Shown here: in pieces, positions 27,626 to 40,700 of the stretch
How the letters are laid out: each line of letters starts with the position of its first letter
Position numbering within the stretch: position 1 is the stretch's first letter
Origin: Lysobacteraceae bacterium
GTDB taxonomy: Bacteria > Pseudomonadota > Gammaproteobacteria > Xanthomonadales > Xanthomonadaceae
DNA length: 64,000 bases
Reading direction: 5' to 3'
Assembly: GCA_026005075.1 (NCBI GenBank)
Contig: BPKJ01000006.1
Span: 124,001 to 188,000, forward strand
Notes under the pieces: model-generated
Told to the model about the DNA's origin: nothing
Seen by the model: the letters and a program-made list of their open reading frames with translations, nothing else
Database searches by the model: none
Position numbers and translations under genes: made by a program

Positions 27626-28801
27626 ATGGACATCCCTCCCGACGGAACCAGCCTGCTCGAGCGCCTGCGGCACGAGATCGGCGAGATCACGCCGGCGCAG
27701 GCGGCGGCCGAATGCGCGGCCGGGCGCCGGGTGCTGGTCGACGTGCGCGAGGACGCCGAGCGCGCCGCGATGGCGCCCGAACCGTCGGTCCACCTCCCGC
27801 GCAGCGTGCTCGAGCTGCGGCTTGCCGCGAGTGGCCTTGCCAGGGGACAGCCGCTGGCGCTGATCTGCTCCGGCGGCAGCCGCTCCCTGCTGGCCGCCGC
27901 GACCCTGCGCGCGCTGGGCTACACCGACCTGCGCTCGGTGGCGGGGGGCTTCGATGCGTGGAAGGCGGCCGGCCTGCCGACCAGGCAGGCGGGGCTGGAT
28001 GCCGACGCGGCCGACCGCTACGCCCGCCACCTGCGTCTGCCGGAAATCGGCATCGCCGGGCAGGCCAGGCTGGAGCGCGCACACGTGCTGGTGGTGGGGG
28101 CAGGGGGGCTGGGTTCGCCCTGCCTGCTCTACCTCGCCGCCGCGGGCGTGGGCAGGCTGCGGGTGGTGGACGACGATCGGGTCGAGCGCAGCAACCTGCA
28201 GCGCCAGGTGATCCATGGCGAGGCGCGGATCGGCGTGGGCAAGGCCGAGTCCGCCCGGCTGACGCTTGCCGGCCTGAATCCTCGGGTGCGGGTCGAGGCG
28301 GTCGACGCGCGGCTCTCGGTGGCCAACGTCGACGCGCTCCTGGACGGGGTCGACCTGGTGGTCGACGGAGCGGACAACCTGTCCACCCGCTACCTGCTCT
28401 CCGACCGCTGCGTGGCACTCGGCAAGCCGCTGGTGCACGCGGCGGTGCACCGCTTCGAGGGCCAGATCACGGTGTTCGATGCGGGACGCCGGCGCGGGCG
28501 CTCGCCCTGCTACCGCTGCCTGTTCCCCCTGCCGCCGGGGCCGGAGGCCGCTCCGAACTGCAGCGAGGTCGGCGTGCTCGGGGCCGTGCCCGGCGTCCTC
28601 GGCCTGCTGCAGGCCACCGAGGCGCTCAAGCTGCTGCTCGGGATCGGCGCGCCGCTGGACGGTCGGCTGCTGTGCGTGGACCTCCTCGCGATGCGCTTTC
28701 GCGAGCTGGCGCTGCGGCCGGACCCACACTGTCCGGCCTGCGGTCCCGAGCCCGGCACGCTGGCGGTCCCGGACCCGGCCTGCGGCACGCAGGGAGCCTG
28801 A
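27626..28801 (+). CDS. moeB: Rhodanese-MoeB/ThiF fusion (sulfur-carrier adenylyltransferase)
   Basis: A 391-residue protein with an N-terminal rhodanese domain (about 18-117; active loop CSGGSR in LICSGGSRSLL) and a C-terminal ThiF/MoeB E1-like domain (about 128-375). The latter has GAGGLGSP for ATP, NLQRQ and DGADNLSTRY, two CXXC pairs for zinc (CYRC, CPAC) and the NCSEVGVLG segment around the catalytic cysteine. Such enzymes adenylate the C-terminus of MoaD- or ThiS-type carriers; the rhodanese may deliver sulfur. In MOCS3/MoeZ the rhodanese is C-terminal, so this is the reverse order. The ATG at 27626 is 2 bases after der. Confidence 0.88.
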   Translation: MDIPPDGTSLLERLRHEIGEITPAQAAAECAAGRRVLVDVREDAERAAMAPEPSVHLPRSVLELRLAASGLARGQPLALICSGGSRSLLAAATLRALGYTDLRSVAGGFDAWKAAGLPTRQAGLDADAADRYARHLRLPEIGIAGQARLERAHVLVVGAGGLGSPCLLYLAAAGVGRLRVVDDDRVERSNLQRQVIHGEARIGVGKAESARLTLAGLNPRVRVEAVDARLSVANVDALLDGVDLVVDGADNLSTRYLLSDRCVALGKPLVHAAVHRFEGQITVFDAGRRRGRSPCYRCLFPLPPGPEAAPNCSEVGVLGAVPGVLGLLQATEALKLLLGIGAPLDGRLLCVDLLAMRFRELALRPDPHCPACGPEPGTLAVPDPACGTQGA

Positions 28802-28810
28802 GAGGACGGT

Positions 28811-29059
28811 TCAGACCGCACGCACCTCCCCGAGGAGGGGCGCGTGCGGCGGCGCTTCGCTGCCGACGATCGCCGCGCGGGCCTCGCTGCTCGACACCGG
28901 GGTGGCAAGCAGGATCGAAGCCTGCTGATACCACTGCGCGAGCGTTGCGCGGTTGAATCCGGCGACACGCAGCAGCTCGGCCTCGTCGAGATCGTGGCGG
29001 GACTGCAGGTGGGCGATGAGACGACGGAAGGTGGCCGCCTCGAGTTCGGTGGTGTCCAT
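28811..29059 (-). CDS. Divergent DUF1244-family small protein
   Basis: An 82-residue protein whose N-terminal half follows the DUF1244 pattern: [17 protein letters not shown], then [18 protein letters not shown]. Typical members have AGFCRNCLSxWY at this place; here both cysteines are replaced (FNRATL), and the YGMPYxEW end is missing. It is convergent with the MoeB-like gene (9-base gap) and divergent from folD. The function of the family is unknown, and the loss of the conserved cysteines suggests a changed role. The call rests on my reading of the alignment. Confidence 0.62.
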   Translation of the reverse strand: MDTTELEAATFRRLIAHLQSRHDLDEAELLRVAGFNRATLAQWYQQASILLATPVSSSEARAAIVGSEAPPHAPLLGEVRAV

Positions 29060-29092
29060 GGGTCGGGTTGGCCTGCGGCAGCGAGGATCGGC

Positions 29093-29098
29093 GATAAT
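29093..29098 (+). promoter_or_regulatory. Predicted -10 element for folD-TRAP operon
   Basis: GATAAT, 29 bases before the folD ATG, in the short gap between the divergent small gene and folD. A possible -35, TTGGCC at 29068-29073, is spaced by 19 bases, longer than ideal. Confidence 0.42.
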
Positions 29099-29126
29099 CC
29101 CGCGACTCTATCGCATGGGAAGGGGA

Positions 29127-29999
29127 ATGTCCGCGCGCGTTCTCGATGGCAAGGCCATCGCCGACCAGCTGCTGGAGAGGCTGCGGCGAAGGGTGCAGGA
29201 GCGCCTCGCCGCCGGGCTTGCGGCGCCCGGGCTGGCGGTGGTGCTGGTGGGGGCTGACCCGGCCTCGGCGGTGTACGTGCGCAACAAGCGGCGCGCCTGC
29301 GAGAAGGTCGGCTTCCGGTCGCTGGATTTCGACCTGCCGGCCGAGGTCAGCGAGGCGCGCCTGCGCGAGCTGATCCTCGGCCTCAATGCCGATCCCGCGG
29401 TACACGGAATCCTGGTCCAGCTGCCACTGCCTGGCCATCTCGACGCGACGGCGCTGCTCGACCTGATCGATCCCGACAAGGATGTCGACGGTTTTCATCC
29501 CACCAACGTCGGGCGTCTTGCGCTGCGGCAGCTCGGTCTGCGCCCCTGCACGCCGCGCGGCATCATGACCCTGCTCGGGCACACCGACCGGCCGGTGCGC
29601 GGGCGCCGTGCCGTCGTGGTCGGCGTCAGCAATCACGTCGGACGGCCGATGGTGCTGGAGCTGCTGATCGCGGGCTGCACGGTGACCGCCTGCCACAAGT
29701 TCACGCCGCGGGAGGAACTGCAGCAGGCGGTCGAGCAGGCCGACATCGTAGTGGTGGCGGTGGGCCGCCCGGGACTGATTCCTGGCGAGTGGATCAAGCC
29801 CGGCGCCGTGGTCATCGACGTCGGCATCAACCGGCTGGAGGACGGCCGCCTGGTCGGGGACGTCGGCTACGCTGCGGCGAGCCAGCGGGCCTCGTGGATC
29901 ACGCCGGTGCCGGGCGGCGTGGGTCCGATGACGGTGGCCACCCTGATGCAGAACACCCTCGAGGCGGCCGAGCTGGCCGAGGCATCACGAGGCCGATGA
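29127..29999 (+). CDS. folD: Methylenetetrahydrofolate dehydrogenase/cyclohydrolase
   Basis: A 290-residue bifunctional FolD interconverting methylene-, methenyl- and formyl-tetrahydrofolate with NADP. The catalytic lysine lies in [27 protein letters not shown] and [13 protein letters not shown] are family signatures, and [10 protein letters not shown] binds the cofactor. An ATG at 29115 is also in frame, but the one at 29127 gives the usual N-terminus. The stop overlaps tatT (ATGA), tying one-carbon metabolism to the TRAP transporter genes by co-transcription. Confidence 0.96.
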   Translation: MSARVLDGKAIADQLLERLRRRVQERLAAGLAAPGLAVVLVGADPASAVYVRNKRRACEKVGFRSLDFDLPAEVSEARLRELILGLNADPAVHGILVQLPLPGHLDATALLDLIDPDKDVDGFHPTNVGRLALRQLGLRPCTPRGIMTLLGHTDRPVRGRRAVVVGVSNHVGRPMVLELLIAGCTVTACHKFTPREELQQAVEQADIVVVAVGRPGLIPGEWIKPGAVVIDVGINRLEDGRLVGDVGYAAASQRASWITPVPGGVGPMTVATLMQNTLEAAELAEASRGR

Positions 30000-30835
30000 G
30001 GTCCGCACTCGCCCTGTTCGCCTTGAGCCTGCTGTGCGGATGCGCGGGCATGCTGCGCGACCTGGGCAGCGGTCTGGAGGCGGGCCTGCGCAACCACGAC
30101 GACCCGGCCACGGTGGCGGCGGGGCTGCCGGCCTACCTGCTCCTGCTCGACGGCCTGGTCGAGGAGCGGCCGGACGATCCCGGGCGCCTGGCGCTGGCGG
30201 CGAGCCTGTACGCCACCTATGCCGGCAGCTTCGCCGGCGGCGATCGCGAGCGCGCGGCGCGCCTTGCCGCGCGCTCGCTGGGCTACGCACGGCGCCTTGC
30301 CTGCCTGGAACCTGGCCGCCCTCTGTGCCAGACCCTGGACGGCCCGATCGACGCCTTTGCCACCGCGGTGGCGGCGCACCCGGCCCGCGACGTGGACACG
30401 CTCGCGGTGCTGGGCACGAGCTGGGCTGCGGCGATCCGGTCGCGGGCCGAGGACCTGCGCGCCCTCGCGGCCCTGCCCAAGGTGCAGGCCTTGCTCGAGC
30501 GGGTGGCCGTCCTCGATCCATCGCGCGGCCATGGCACGGTGCTGGTCTACCTCGGCGTGTTGCACTCGCTGCGTCCGGCGGCGCTGGGGGGCGCTCCGGA
30601 GCGTGGGCGCGCGGCCTTCGAGGAGGCGATCCGGCGTTCGAACGGCCGCAATCTGATGGCCAAGGTGCTCTACGCCGAGCACTACGCGCGCCTCGTCTTC
30701 GACCGCGGCCTGCACGACCGCCTGCTCGACGAGGTGCTCGCCGCCGACCCGGTGGCCCCGGGGCTGACCCTGTCGAACGTGCTGGCCATGGAGCGCGCCC
30801 GGGAACTGAAGGAGTCCGCCGATGCCTATTTCTGA
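29996..30835 (+). CDS. TRAP-associated TPR lipoprotein TatT
   Basis: A 279-residue lipoprotein (signal peptide ending LLCGC, likely lipidated at C16) of the TRAP transporter TatT family, named from Treponema TP0956. The rest is alpha-helical with TPR-like repeats. TatT forms a trimer that binds the periplasmic binding protein TatP and may present hydrophobic ligands. The order here, tatT-dctP-dctQ-dctM, is the same as in Treponema. It overlaps folD by 4 bases and the dctP-like gene by 14 bases. Confidence 0.83.
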   Translation: MRSALALFALSLLCGCAGMLRDLGSGLEAGLRNHDDPATVAAGLPAYLLLLDGLVEERPDDPGRLALAASLYATYAGSFAGGDRERAARLAARSLGYARRLACLEPGRPLCQTLDGPIDAFATAVAAHPARDVDTLAVLGTSWAAAIRSRAEDLRALAALPKVQALLERVAVLDPSRGHGTVLVYLGVLHSLRPAALGGAPERGRAAFEEAIRRSNGRNLMAKVLYAEHYARLVFDRGLHDRLLDEVLAADPVAPGLTLSNVLAMERARELKESADAYF

Positions 30836-31820
30836 ACGCCTGTCCGTCCTCGTGCTGCTGCTCGGCGCGCTGCTGGCCGCACCGGCAGGGGCGGCGACGC
30901 TGAAGATCGCCACCCTCGCCCCGGAGGGCTCGATCTGGATGCAGGCCATGCGTGAGGCGGCGGCCGAGGTCGAGGCCGGCACCGAGGGGCGGGTGAAGAT
31001 CAAGTTCTACCCCGGTGGGGTGATGGGTCACGACAGCGCGGTGCTGAAGAAGATCCGCCTCGGCCAGCTCCAGGGCGGCGCGTTTGCGGCCAGCGAGCTG
31101 GCCGGGGTCGCGCCCGATGCGCAGATCCTCGGGCTGCCGTTCCTGCTCGACGGCGAGGCGCAGGTCAGGGTCGCGCGTGAGGCGGTGCTGCCCGCCATCG
31201 AAGCCCGACTGGAGGAGGGCGGGCTGCACCTGCTCAGCCTCACCGGGGTCGGCTTCGCCTACCTGATGAGCACCGCCGACCTGTCCTCGCCGAAGGCGCT
31301 CGCGGCGCGGCGGGTATGGGTGCCGCAGGGCGACAGCATCGCCGAGAGAACCTTCCGCGAAGGCGGCATCACCCCGATTCCGCTGCCGCTGGGCGACGTG
31401 TTCACGGCGCTGCAGAGCGGTCTGGTCGACACCGTGGGCAACACCCCGGCGGGGGCGATCGCCTTGCAATGGCACGGCCGCCTCCGCCAGCTGCTCGACC
31501 ATCCGCTGTCCTACGTGGTCGGCTACGTCGTGCTGGACGCGCGCGCCCACGCACGCATCGACGCGGCCGACCGGGCGCATCTGCGCGATGCCTTCCTGCG
31601 TGCCGGAGAGCGGATCGAGGCGAGCAACCGCAAGGCCGACCGGCAGGCGCTCGAGGCCCTCGAGGCGCTGGGCGTCGAGCGGGTGCCGGTCGATCCCGCG
31701 GAACTGGCCCGCTGGAAGGCCATCGGTCGACGGGTCGCCGACCGCCTGGTCGAGGAGGGCGTGCTGGACGGCGCGCTGCTCGCCCGCCTGCGCAAGGCCC
31801 TCGCCGACCACGGTGGCTGA
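30822..31820 (+). CDS. dctP: TRAP transporter substrate-binding protein (DctP/TatP type)
   Basis: A 332-residue periplasmic binding protein. The signal peptide ends about residue 24 (LLAAPAGAA). The mature part begins TLKIATLAPEGSIW and has VKIKFYPGGVMGHDSAVLKKIRLGQLQGG, typical of DctP-family proteins, and the WVPQGDSIAERTF segment that often carries the ligand-contact arginine region of TRAP proteins. The ligand cannot be read from the sequence; pairing with TatT suggests something other than a simple C4-dicarboxylate. It overlaps tatT and the small permease. Confidence 0.9.
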   Translation: MPISERLSVLVLLLGALLAAPAGAATLKIATLAPEGSIWMQAMREAAAEVEAGTEGRVKIKFYPGGVMGHDSAVLKKIRLGQLQGGAFAASELAGVAPDAQILGLPFLLDGEAQVRVAREAVLPAIEARLEEGGLHLLSLTGVGFAYLMSTADLSSPKALAARRVWVPQGDSIAERTFREGGITPIPLPLGDVFTALQSGLVDTVGNTPAGAIALQWHGRLRQLLDHPLSYVVGYVVLDARAHARIDAADRAHLRDAFLRAGERIEASNRKADRQALEALEALGVERVPVDPAELARWKAIGRRVADRLVEEGVLDGALLARLRKALADHGG

Positions 31821-32312
31821 GACCGGCGCCATGCTGGCGCGCCTGCGGGCCGTGCTCGGTCGCCTGGAAGACGGTCTTGCCGGCGTCTTGATGCTGCTGC
31901 TGGTGGCCGTGTCCTCGCTGCAGATCCTGCGCCGGCTGCTGTTCCATGACGGCTGGACCGAGTCCGAGGCGGCGGCCCGCGCGCTGGTGCTGTGGATCGG
32001 TCTCGTCGGCGCCGTCGCGGCCACCCGCGAGCGCCGCCACGTGCGCATCGATCTTCTCGCGCGTCGACTGCCGGCATGGGGGCGGCGCATCGCCGAGGGC
32101 CTGGCCGCGGCGTTCACCGCCGGGATCTGCGCCGTGATGGCCTGGCAGGGCTGGCAGCTCGTGCAGCTCGAGAGGGCATTCCCGGAGCCGGCCTTCGCGG
32201 GCCTGCCCGGCTGGTGGATCACCCTGATCCTGCCGGCCGGATTCGCCCTCATGGCGCTGCGTTTCCTGCTGGATGCGCTGGGGCGGATGATGCCGGGCGA
32301 CGGGGGGAGGGC

Positions 32313-32316
<4 letters not shown>
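31813..32316 (+). CDS. dctQ: TRAP transporter small permease (DctQ)
   Basis: A 167-residue small permease with four membrane helices (about 20-40, 55-75, 92-115, 135-158) and the RRHVRIDLLARRLP motif typical of DctQ. The start is probably the GTG at 31813, overlapping the dctP stop by 8 bases; an ATG at 31831 would shorten it by six residues. The stop overlaps dctM (ATGA). Confidence 0.87.
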
Positions 32317-35103
<2,787 letters not shown>

Positions 35104-35158
35104 GGCCGCCCCGGCCGGCTACCCGCGCCCCGCCGCCCACCCCCAGCGAACGGCCCGG

Positions 35159-36727
35159 ATGGACATCCACAGCGACAAGATCCTCATCCTCGACTTCGGC
35201 GCCCAGTACACCCAGCTGATCGCGCGCCGGGTGCGCGAGCTGGGCGTCTACTGCGAGATCTGGGCCTGGGACCACGATCCCCGGGAGATCCTCGCCTGGG
35301 GTGCCAAGGGCATCATCCTCTCCGGCGGCCCGGAATCGACCACGCAGCCCGACTCGCCCCGCGCGCCGAAGGAGGTGTTCGACAGCGGGCTCCCGCTGCT
35401 GGGTATCTGCTACGGCATGCAGACCATGGCGGTGCAGCTGGGCGGCGCCACGGAAGCGGCGGACCAGCGCGAGTTCGGCCACGCCGAAGTGCACGTGGTC
35501 GCGCAGGACCGCCTGCTCGGCGGACTCGACGACCACCCGGATGCGGCCACGCCGCGGCTCGACGTCTGGATGAGCCATGGCGACCACGTGACCCGTGCGC
35601 CGCCGGGCTTCGTGGTCACCGCGCGCACCGAGCGCATCCCCATCGCAGCCTTCGCCTGCGACGAGCGCCGCTGGTACGGCGTCCAGTTCCACCCGGAGGT
35701 GACCCATACCCGCCAGGGCCAGGCCCTGCTGGAGCGCTTCGTGCGGGAAATCTGCGGCTGCCGTGCGCTGTGGACCGCCGACAACATCATCGAGGACCAG
35801 ATCGCCCGCGTGCGCGCCACCGTCGGCAAGGACGAGGTCATCCTCGGCCTCTCGGGCGGCGTCGATTCCTCCGTGGTCGCGGCGCTGCTGCACCGCGCGA
35901 TCGGCGATCAACTGACCTGCGTGTTCGTGGACACCGGCCTGCTGCGCTGGAAGGAAGGCGACCAGGTCATGGCCACCTTCGCCGAGCACCTCGGGGTGCG
36001 GGTGATCCGGGTCGATGCCGCCGACCGCTTCTTCGCGGCCCTTGCCGGGGTCACGGACCCCGAGCGCAAGCGCAAGATCATCGGCCGGCTGTTCGTGGAG
36101 ATCTTCGACGAGCAGGCCTCGCGGCTCGCGAACGCCAAATGGCTGGCGCAGGGGACCATCTACCCGGACGTGATCGAATCGGCCGGGAGCCGGACCGGCA
36201 AGGCGCACGTCATCAAGAGCCACCACAACGTCGGCGGTCTGCCCGAGCGCATGAAGCTCGGGCTGGTCGAGCCCCTGCGCGAGCTGTTCAAGGACGAGGT
36301 GCGGCGGCTGGGCGTGGCGCTCGGCCTGCCGCGGGAGATGGTGTTCCGCCATCCGTTCCCGGGGCCGGGGCTGGGCGTGCGCATCCTCGGCGAGGTGCGT
36401 CGCGAGTACGCCGAACTGCTCGCCCGCGCCGATGCCATCTTCATCGACGAGCTGCGACGTGCCGGGCTGTACGACCGCACCAGCCAGGCCTTTGCCGTGT
36501 TCCTGCCCGTGAAGTCCGTCGGCGTGGTCGGCGATGCCCGCGCCTACGAATGGGTCATTGCGCTGCGCGCGGTGGAGACCGTGGACTTCATGACCGCCCA
36601 CTGGGCACATCTGCCCTACGAGTTCCTCGACCGCGTCTCGCGACGGATCATCAACGAGCTGCGCGGCGTCTCGCGCGTGGTGTACGACATTTCCGGCAAG
36701 CCGCCGGCGACGATCGAGTGGGAGTGA
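35159..36727 (+). CDS. guaA: GMP synthase (glutamine-hydrolysing)
   Basis: A 522-residue GuaA aminating XMP to GMP. The N-terminal class I glutamine amidotransferase has nucleophile C84 in LGICYGMQ and the HPEVTH histidine/glutamate near 180. The ATP pyrophosphatase domain has LSGGVDSS near 227-234. The C-terminal dimerisation domain begins [16 protein letters not shown] (about 400) and ends with the XMP-binding [11 protein letters not shown]. It forms a guaBA unit. Confidence 0.97.
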   Translation: MDIHSDKILILDFGAQYTQLIARRVRELGVYCEIWAWDHDPREILAWGAKGIILSGGPESTTQPDSPRAPKEVFDSGLPLLGICYGMQTMAVQLGGATEAADQREFGHAEVHVVAQDRLLGGLDDHPDAATPRLDVWMSHGDHVTRAPPGFVVTARTERIPIAAFACDERRWYGVQFHPEVTHTRQGQALLERFVREICGCRALWTADNIIEDQIARVRATVGKDEVILGLSGGVDSSVVAALLHRAIGDQLTCVFVDTGLLRWKEGDQVMATFAEHLGVRVIRVDAADRFFAALAGVTDPERKRKIIGRLFVEIFDEQASRLANAKWLAQGTIYPDVIESAGSRTGKAHVIKSHHNVGGLPERMKLGLVEPLRELFKDEVRRLGVALGLPREMVFRHPFPGPGLGVRILGEVRREYAELLARADAIFIDELRRAGLYDRTSQAFAVFLPVKSVGVVGDARAYEWVIALRAVETVDFMTAHWAHLPYEFLDRVSRRIINELRGVSRVVYDISGKPPATIEWE

Positions 36728-36818
36728 TCCGCCCCCGGAGCATCGCCCGCGGCGACCGGCGGGAAGGAACGCGGACGCCGACCCGCCGGCACGCGGAGGA
36801 CGCACCGAGGAATCCAGC

Positions 36819-37799
36819 ATGAGGTACTACGCAGCAGCCTGCCAGACCGACTTCCCCGCGCCGCGGCATCGCGACGAGATCGCCGCGCGGACGCAGCGCA
36901 TGGCCGAGATCATCGAGCAGACGGTGGTCGGCTACCGGCCGTTCTTCGATGTCCGGCTGCTGGCCTTTCCCGAGTTCGCCCATGCCGTGCCGATCCATGA
37001 GGACGCGGCGACGCTGCACCGGGATCTTGCGGTGGAACTGCCCTGCGCGCACACCGAGGTTTACTGCAGGCTGGCACGCAGGCTGGACGTCTACATCCAG
37101 ACCGGCACCTTTCTCGAGCGCGACCCGCGCTATCCCGGGCACGTGTTCAACACCACCCTGCTGATCGGGCCGGAGGGCATCCTTGCCCGCTACCGCAAGG
37201 TCAACCCGTGGATTCCATGGGAGGTCCACACCAGTCCGCACGATCTTCCGGACTACCCGGAGGACCCCTTCCCGGTGGTCGAGACCCCCATCGGCCGGCT
37301 CGGCGCGGCGATCTGCTACGACTGGCTGTTTCCGGAGACCATCCGCGAGCTCGCCTTCCGCGGTGCCGAGGTGCTGATCCGTGTCTCGGCCTACATGGAC
37401 CCGTGGGGCACGGCCGAGCCGACCAACTGGTGGACCCTGGTCAACCGGACCCGCGCGCTGGAGAACACCGCCTACGTGGTGGCTGCCAACCAGGGTGCCA
37501 GCCTTGCGCACTATCCGCCCTTCAGTTGGCCCGGCGGCAGCATGGTGGTGGACTTCGACGGCCGCATCCTCGCCCAGGCCGATCCCGGGCCCGGAGAGAA
37601 GGTGGTGGTCGCACCGATCGATCTGGCCGCCCTGCGCGAGGCGCGCCGCCGCCGCCGCGGCCATGACACGCGTGCGCACCTGCGCAGCGCCCTGCACGGC
37701 TACGCCGCGAAGACCTACCTCGAGCCGGCGGGCGGCGCAGCGATCACCATCGAGGGTCTCGAAAGGCGCATCGCGGCGGCCAAGGAGCGTCTGCCTTGA
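36819..37799 (+). CDS. Carbon-nitrogen hydrolase (nitrilase superfamily)
   Basis: A 326-residue nitrilase-superfamily enzyme with the catalytic triad E52 (FPEF), K127 (RYRKVNPWIPWE) and C166 (AAICYDWLFPE). It probably cleaves a C-N bond of an amide or carbamoyl substrate; the substrate is not evident. No signal peptide. It lies 91 bases after guaA, and its stop overlaps the TTG start of the large TPR/FG-GAP lipoprotein gene, making it the first gene of the cytochrome/CRTAC1 operon. That link is unusual and may point to a shared substrate or a shared promoter only. Confidence 0.88.
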   Translation: MRYYAAACQTDFPAPRHRDEIAARTQRMAEIIEQTVVGYRPFFDVRLLAFPEFAHAVPIHEDAATLHRDLAVELPCAHTEVYCRLARRLDVYIQTGTFLERDPRYPGHVFNTTLLIGPEGILARYRKVNPWIPWEVHTSPHDLPDYPEDPFPVVETPIGRLGAAICYDWLFPETIRELAFRGAEVLIRVSAYMDPWGTAEPTNWWTLVNRTRALENTAYVVAANQGASLAHYPPFSWPGGSMVVDFDGRILAQADPGPGEKVVVAPIDLAALREARRRRRGHDTRAHLRSALHGYAAKTYLEPAGGAAITIEGLERRIAAAKERLP

Positions 37800-40700
37800 G
37801 AGCGGTCTTCCGCGGCATCGGGGCGCTGGTACTGGTGCTTGCGCTGACGCAGGCCGGCTGCACACGTGGGTCCGCCGAGCTCTCGGCCGAGGAGATCCGA
37901 CGCCACAACGAGGCGGTGGGGCTGATGGGGCAGTACCGCAACGAGGAGGCGCGGAGGATCTTCGCCGAGCTCGCCGCCGCCCACCCCGAGCTGCCGACGC
38001 TTGCCAGCAACGAGGCCATCGCCCTGCTCAACCGGCAGCAGGAAGGGGACGAGGAGGCTGCACTGGCGCTGGCCGAGCGCATCCTCGCCCGCCATCCCGA
38101 CCATCTGCCGGCGCGTTACGTGGCCGGCCTTGCCCACCTCTACCTCGGACGTGTGGAAAAGGCCCTTCCCTACCTGCTCGAGGTCGCAAGCGCCGATCCG
38201 CAGGATGCCCATGCCGCCTATTTCGCGGCCCAGGCCCTCGTCCAGGTAGGGCGCACGGACGAGGCACTGGCGCTCTACCGCCGCGCGATCGAGGTCGATC
38301 CCTATCTCGCCAGCGCCTACTACGCTGCCGCCATGGCCCTGCGTGCCCAAGGCCGGACCGACGAGGCGCGGGAGCTGCTCCAGGACTACCAGCGTCTGAA
38401 GGGCAATCCGCGTGCGCACCTCGCCGAGTTCCGCTACACCCGCATGGGGCCCAAGGCGAGCGTGCAGGCGCTGGGGAAGGGCGCGGACGAACGCATGCCC
38501 CCTGTGCCCGAGGGCCCCGTTCTCGGCCAAGCCGAGTTCGTCGGCAGCGGGGCGGCAGGGCGGGTCGACAGCCTGCTGGCCACCGACCTCGACGGCGATG
38601 GTCTGCCCGAGGTCCTGCAGCTGGGGGAGGGCGGTGCCGGCTGGTGGCTCGCTCGCGGTGGGCAGCGGCACTGGCAGGACCTGGACGCCGGCTCGGGCGG
38701 ACCCTGGCGCGCAGCCGCCTTCGGCGACCTCGACAACGACGGCACGCTGGATCTCGTGCTCTGCGGCGGGGACGGCCTTGGCCACTGGCAGGTGGGGCCG
38801 GCAGGGACGCTCGCGCCACGCGCCGACCGTATGCCGGCCGAGGCGGGGCAGCCCTGCCACGACCTGCAGCTGTTCGATGCCGATCACGACGGCGATCTCG
38901 ACCTTTACCGCGTGGGCGGTTCCGCAGCGCCGGGCGAACTGCTCAACAACAACCTCGACGGCAGCTGGCGGGCCCTGTCCGGCCGGGAGACCCTCCTGCG
39001 CGGGCCGGCCGGTGGCACGATCCAGGCGCTGGTGCTGGATGCGGACGCGGATCGCGACCTCGACCTCGTGCTGCTGGGCGCGGACCGCGGGCTCGAGGTC
39101 CTGCGCAACGATCGCCTGTGGGCCTACACGCAAGCGCCCCTCGCGGCCTCGTGGCAGCGCGGCTGGAGTGCGGCAACGGCGGTCGACCCCGAGGCCAGCG
39201 GACGTCCCACGCTGGTCCTGGCCGACCGCGAGGGCAGGCTCTGGGCAGGGCGGATCGAGGCCGAGCCCGAACCGCTGCGGCTCGCCGCCGCTCTGCCGCC
39301 CGCGCTGGGGCTTGCCAGCCTCGACGCCGATGGCGATGGCGCCGAGGAGATTCTGGTTCGCCATCAGGAGGGGCTGGCCCTGCTCGATCGGGACGGCGAG
39401 GGCACATGGCAGCTGCGCTGGCAGCAACCCGGCCGCTTCGATGCCATGGTCGCGGTGGCCGAGGAGTTCGAGCGTGGGCCCTCGCTGCTGTTCCACGGCA
39501 CGATCGGCGCGCAAACCGGGCTGTGGCGCGCCGGGCCCGGCCCCGGGCGCGGCCGGTTCCTTGCCCTGGCCCTCACGGGGCGCAGCCGCGAAAGCGAGGC
39601 GATGCGCTCCAATGCCTCCGGCATCGGCACCCAGATCCGCCTCCGCCGTGGCACGCACTGGAGCCTGGTCGATCTGCTGGATCGCAACAGCAGCCCGGGG
39701 CAGAGCCTGCAACCCGTGCTCATCGGGCTCGGCATGGTGGAGCGGGCCGACTTCGTCGAACTGCAGTGGAGCGACGGGGTGATGCAGACCGAGCTGGGAC
39801 CGGTCCACGGCCGTCTGCATCGGATCGAGGAGGTCCAGCGCCAGCTCGCAAGCTGTCCGGTCCTGTTCGTCTGGGACGGAGCGCAGTTCCGCTTCGTCAG
39901 CGATGTGCTCGGGGTGGGTGGAATCGGCTTCCTGCTGGCACCGGGGCAGTATGCCCAGCCCCGCCCGCGGGAATCCTTCCGCCTGCCCGACGGGCTCGCC
40001 GTGCCGCGCGAGGGCCGCTACCGGATCAAGATCGCCGAGCCCATGGAGGAGGCGGCCTACATCGATCGCGTGCGACTGCATGTCCACGACCTGCCGCCCG
40101 GCTGGTCGATGACGGTGGACGAGCGCATGCACACCGGAGGCGGGCCGGAACCCACGGGACAGCCGCTGTTCCATCGCGAGCGGGACGCGGTGCCTGTGCT
40201 CGCCGCCATCGACCAGAGCGGAACCGACCCGCTCGCGCGCCTTGCCGCGGCCGACTTTGACGCGCTCGACCCGGGTCCGCGCGATCCGCGTTTTCTGGGC
40301 AGGCTGAGCGAGGAGCAGCGGCTCGAGCTGCACCTGGCAAAGCCGCTGGAGCCGGGGAGGCGCTATGCGCTGATCGGCCATGGCTGGGTCGAGTACCCCT
40401 ACTCGCAGACCCTGTTCGCGGCGTGGCAGGCCGGAGCCGGCTACCCGAGCTACAGCCTCGATCTCGGCGACGGGAAGGGGGCGTGGACGACCCTGTGGTC
40501 GAGCTTCGGCTACCCCGCGGGCATGCCCCGCGAGTTTGCCCTGCCGCTGCCGGCCGAGGCCGCCGGCGCGCACGCCCTGCGCCTGCGTGGACAGCTCGAG
40601 GTCTACCTCGACGCCCTGCGCGTGGTCGAGCTCGCACCGGCCCCGCCCGGATGGGTCCACCGGGTGCTCGAACCCGCCGCGGCCCGGGTCGAGAGGATCG

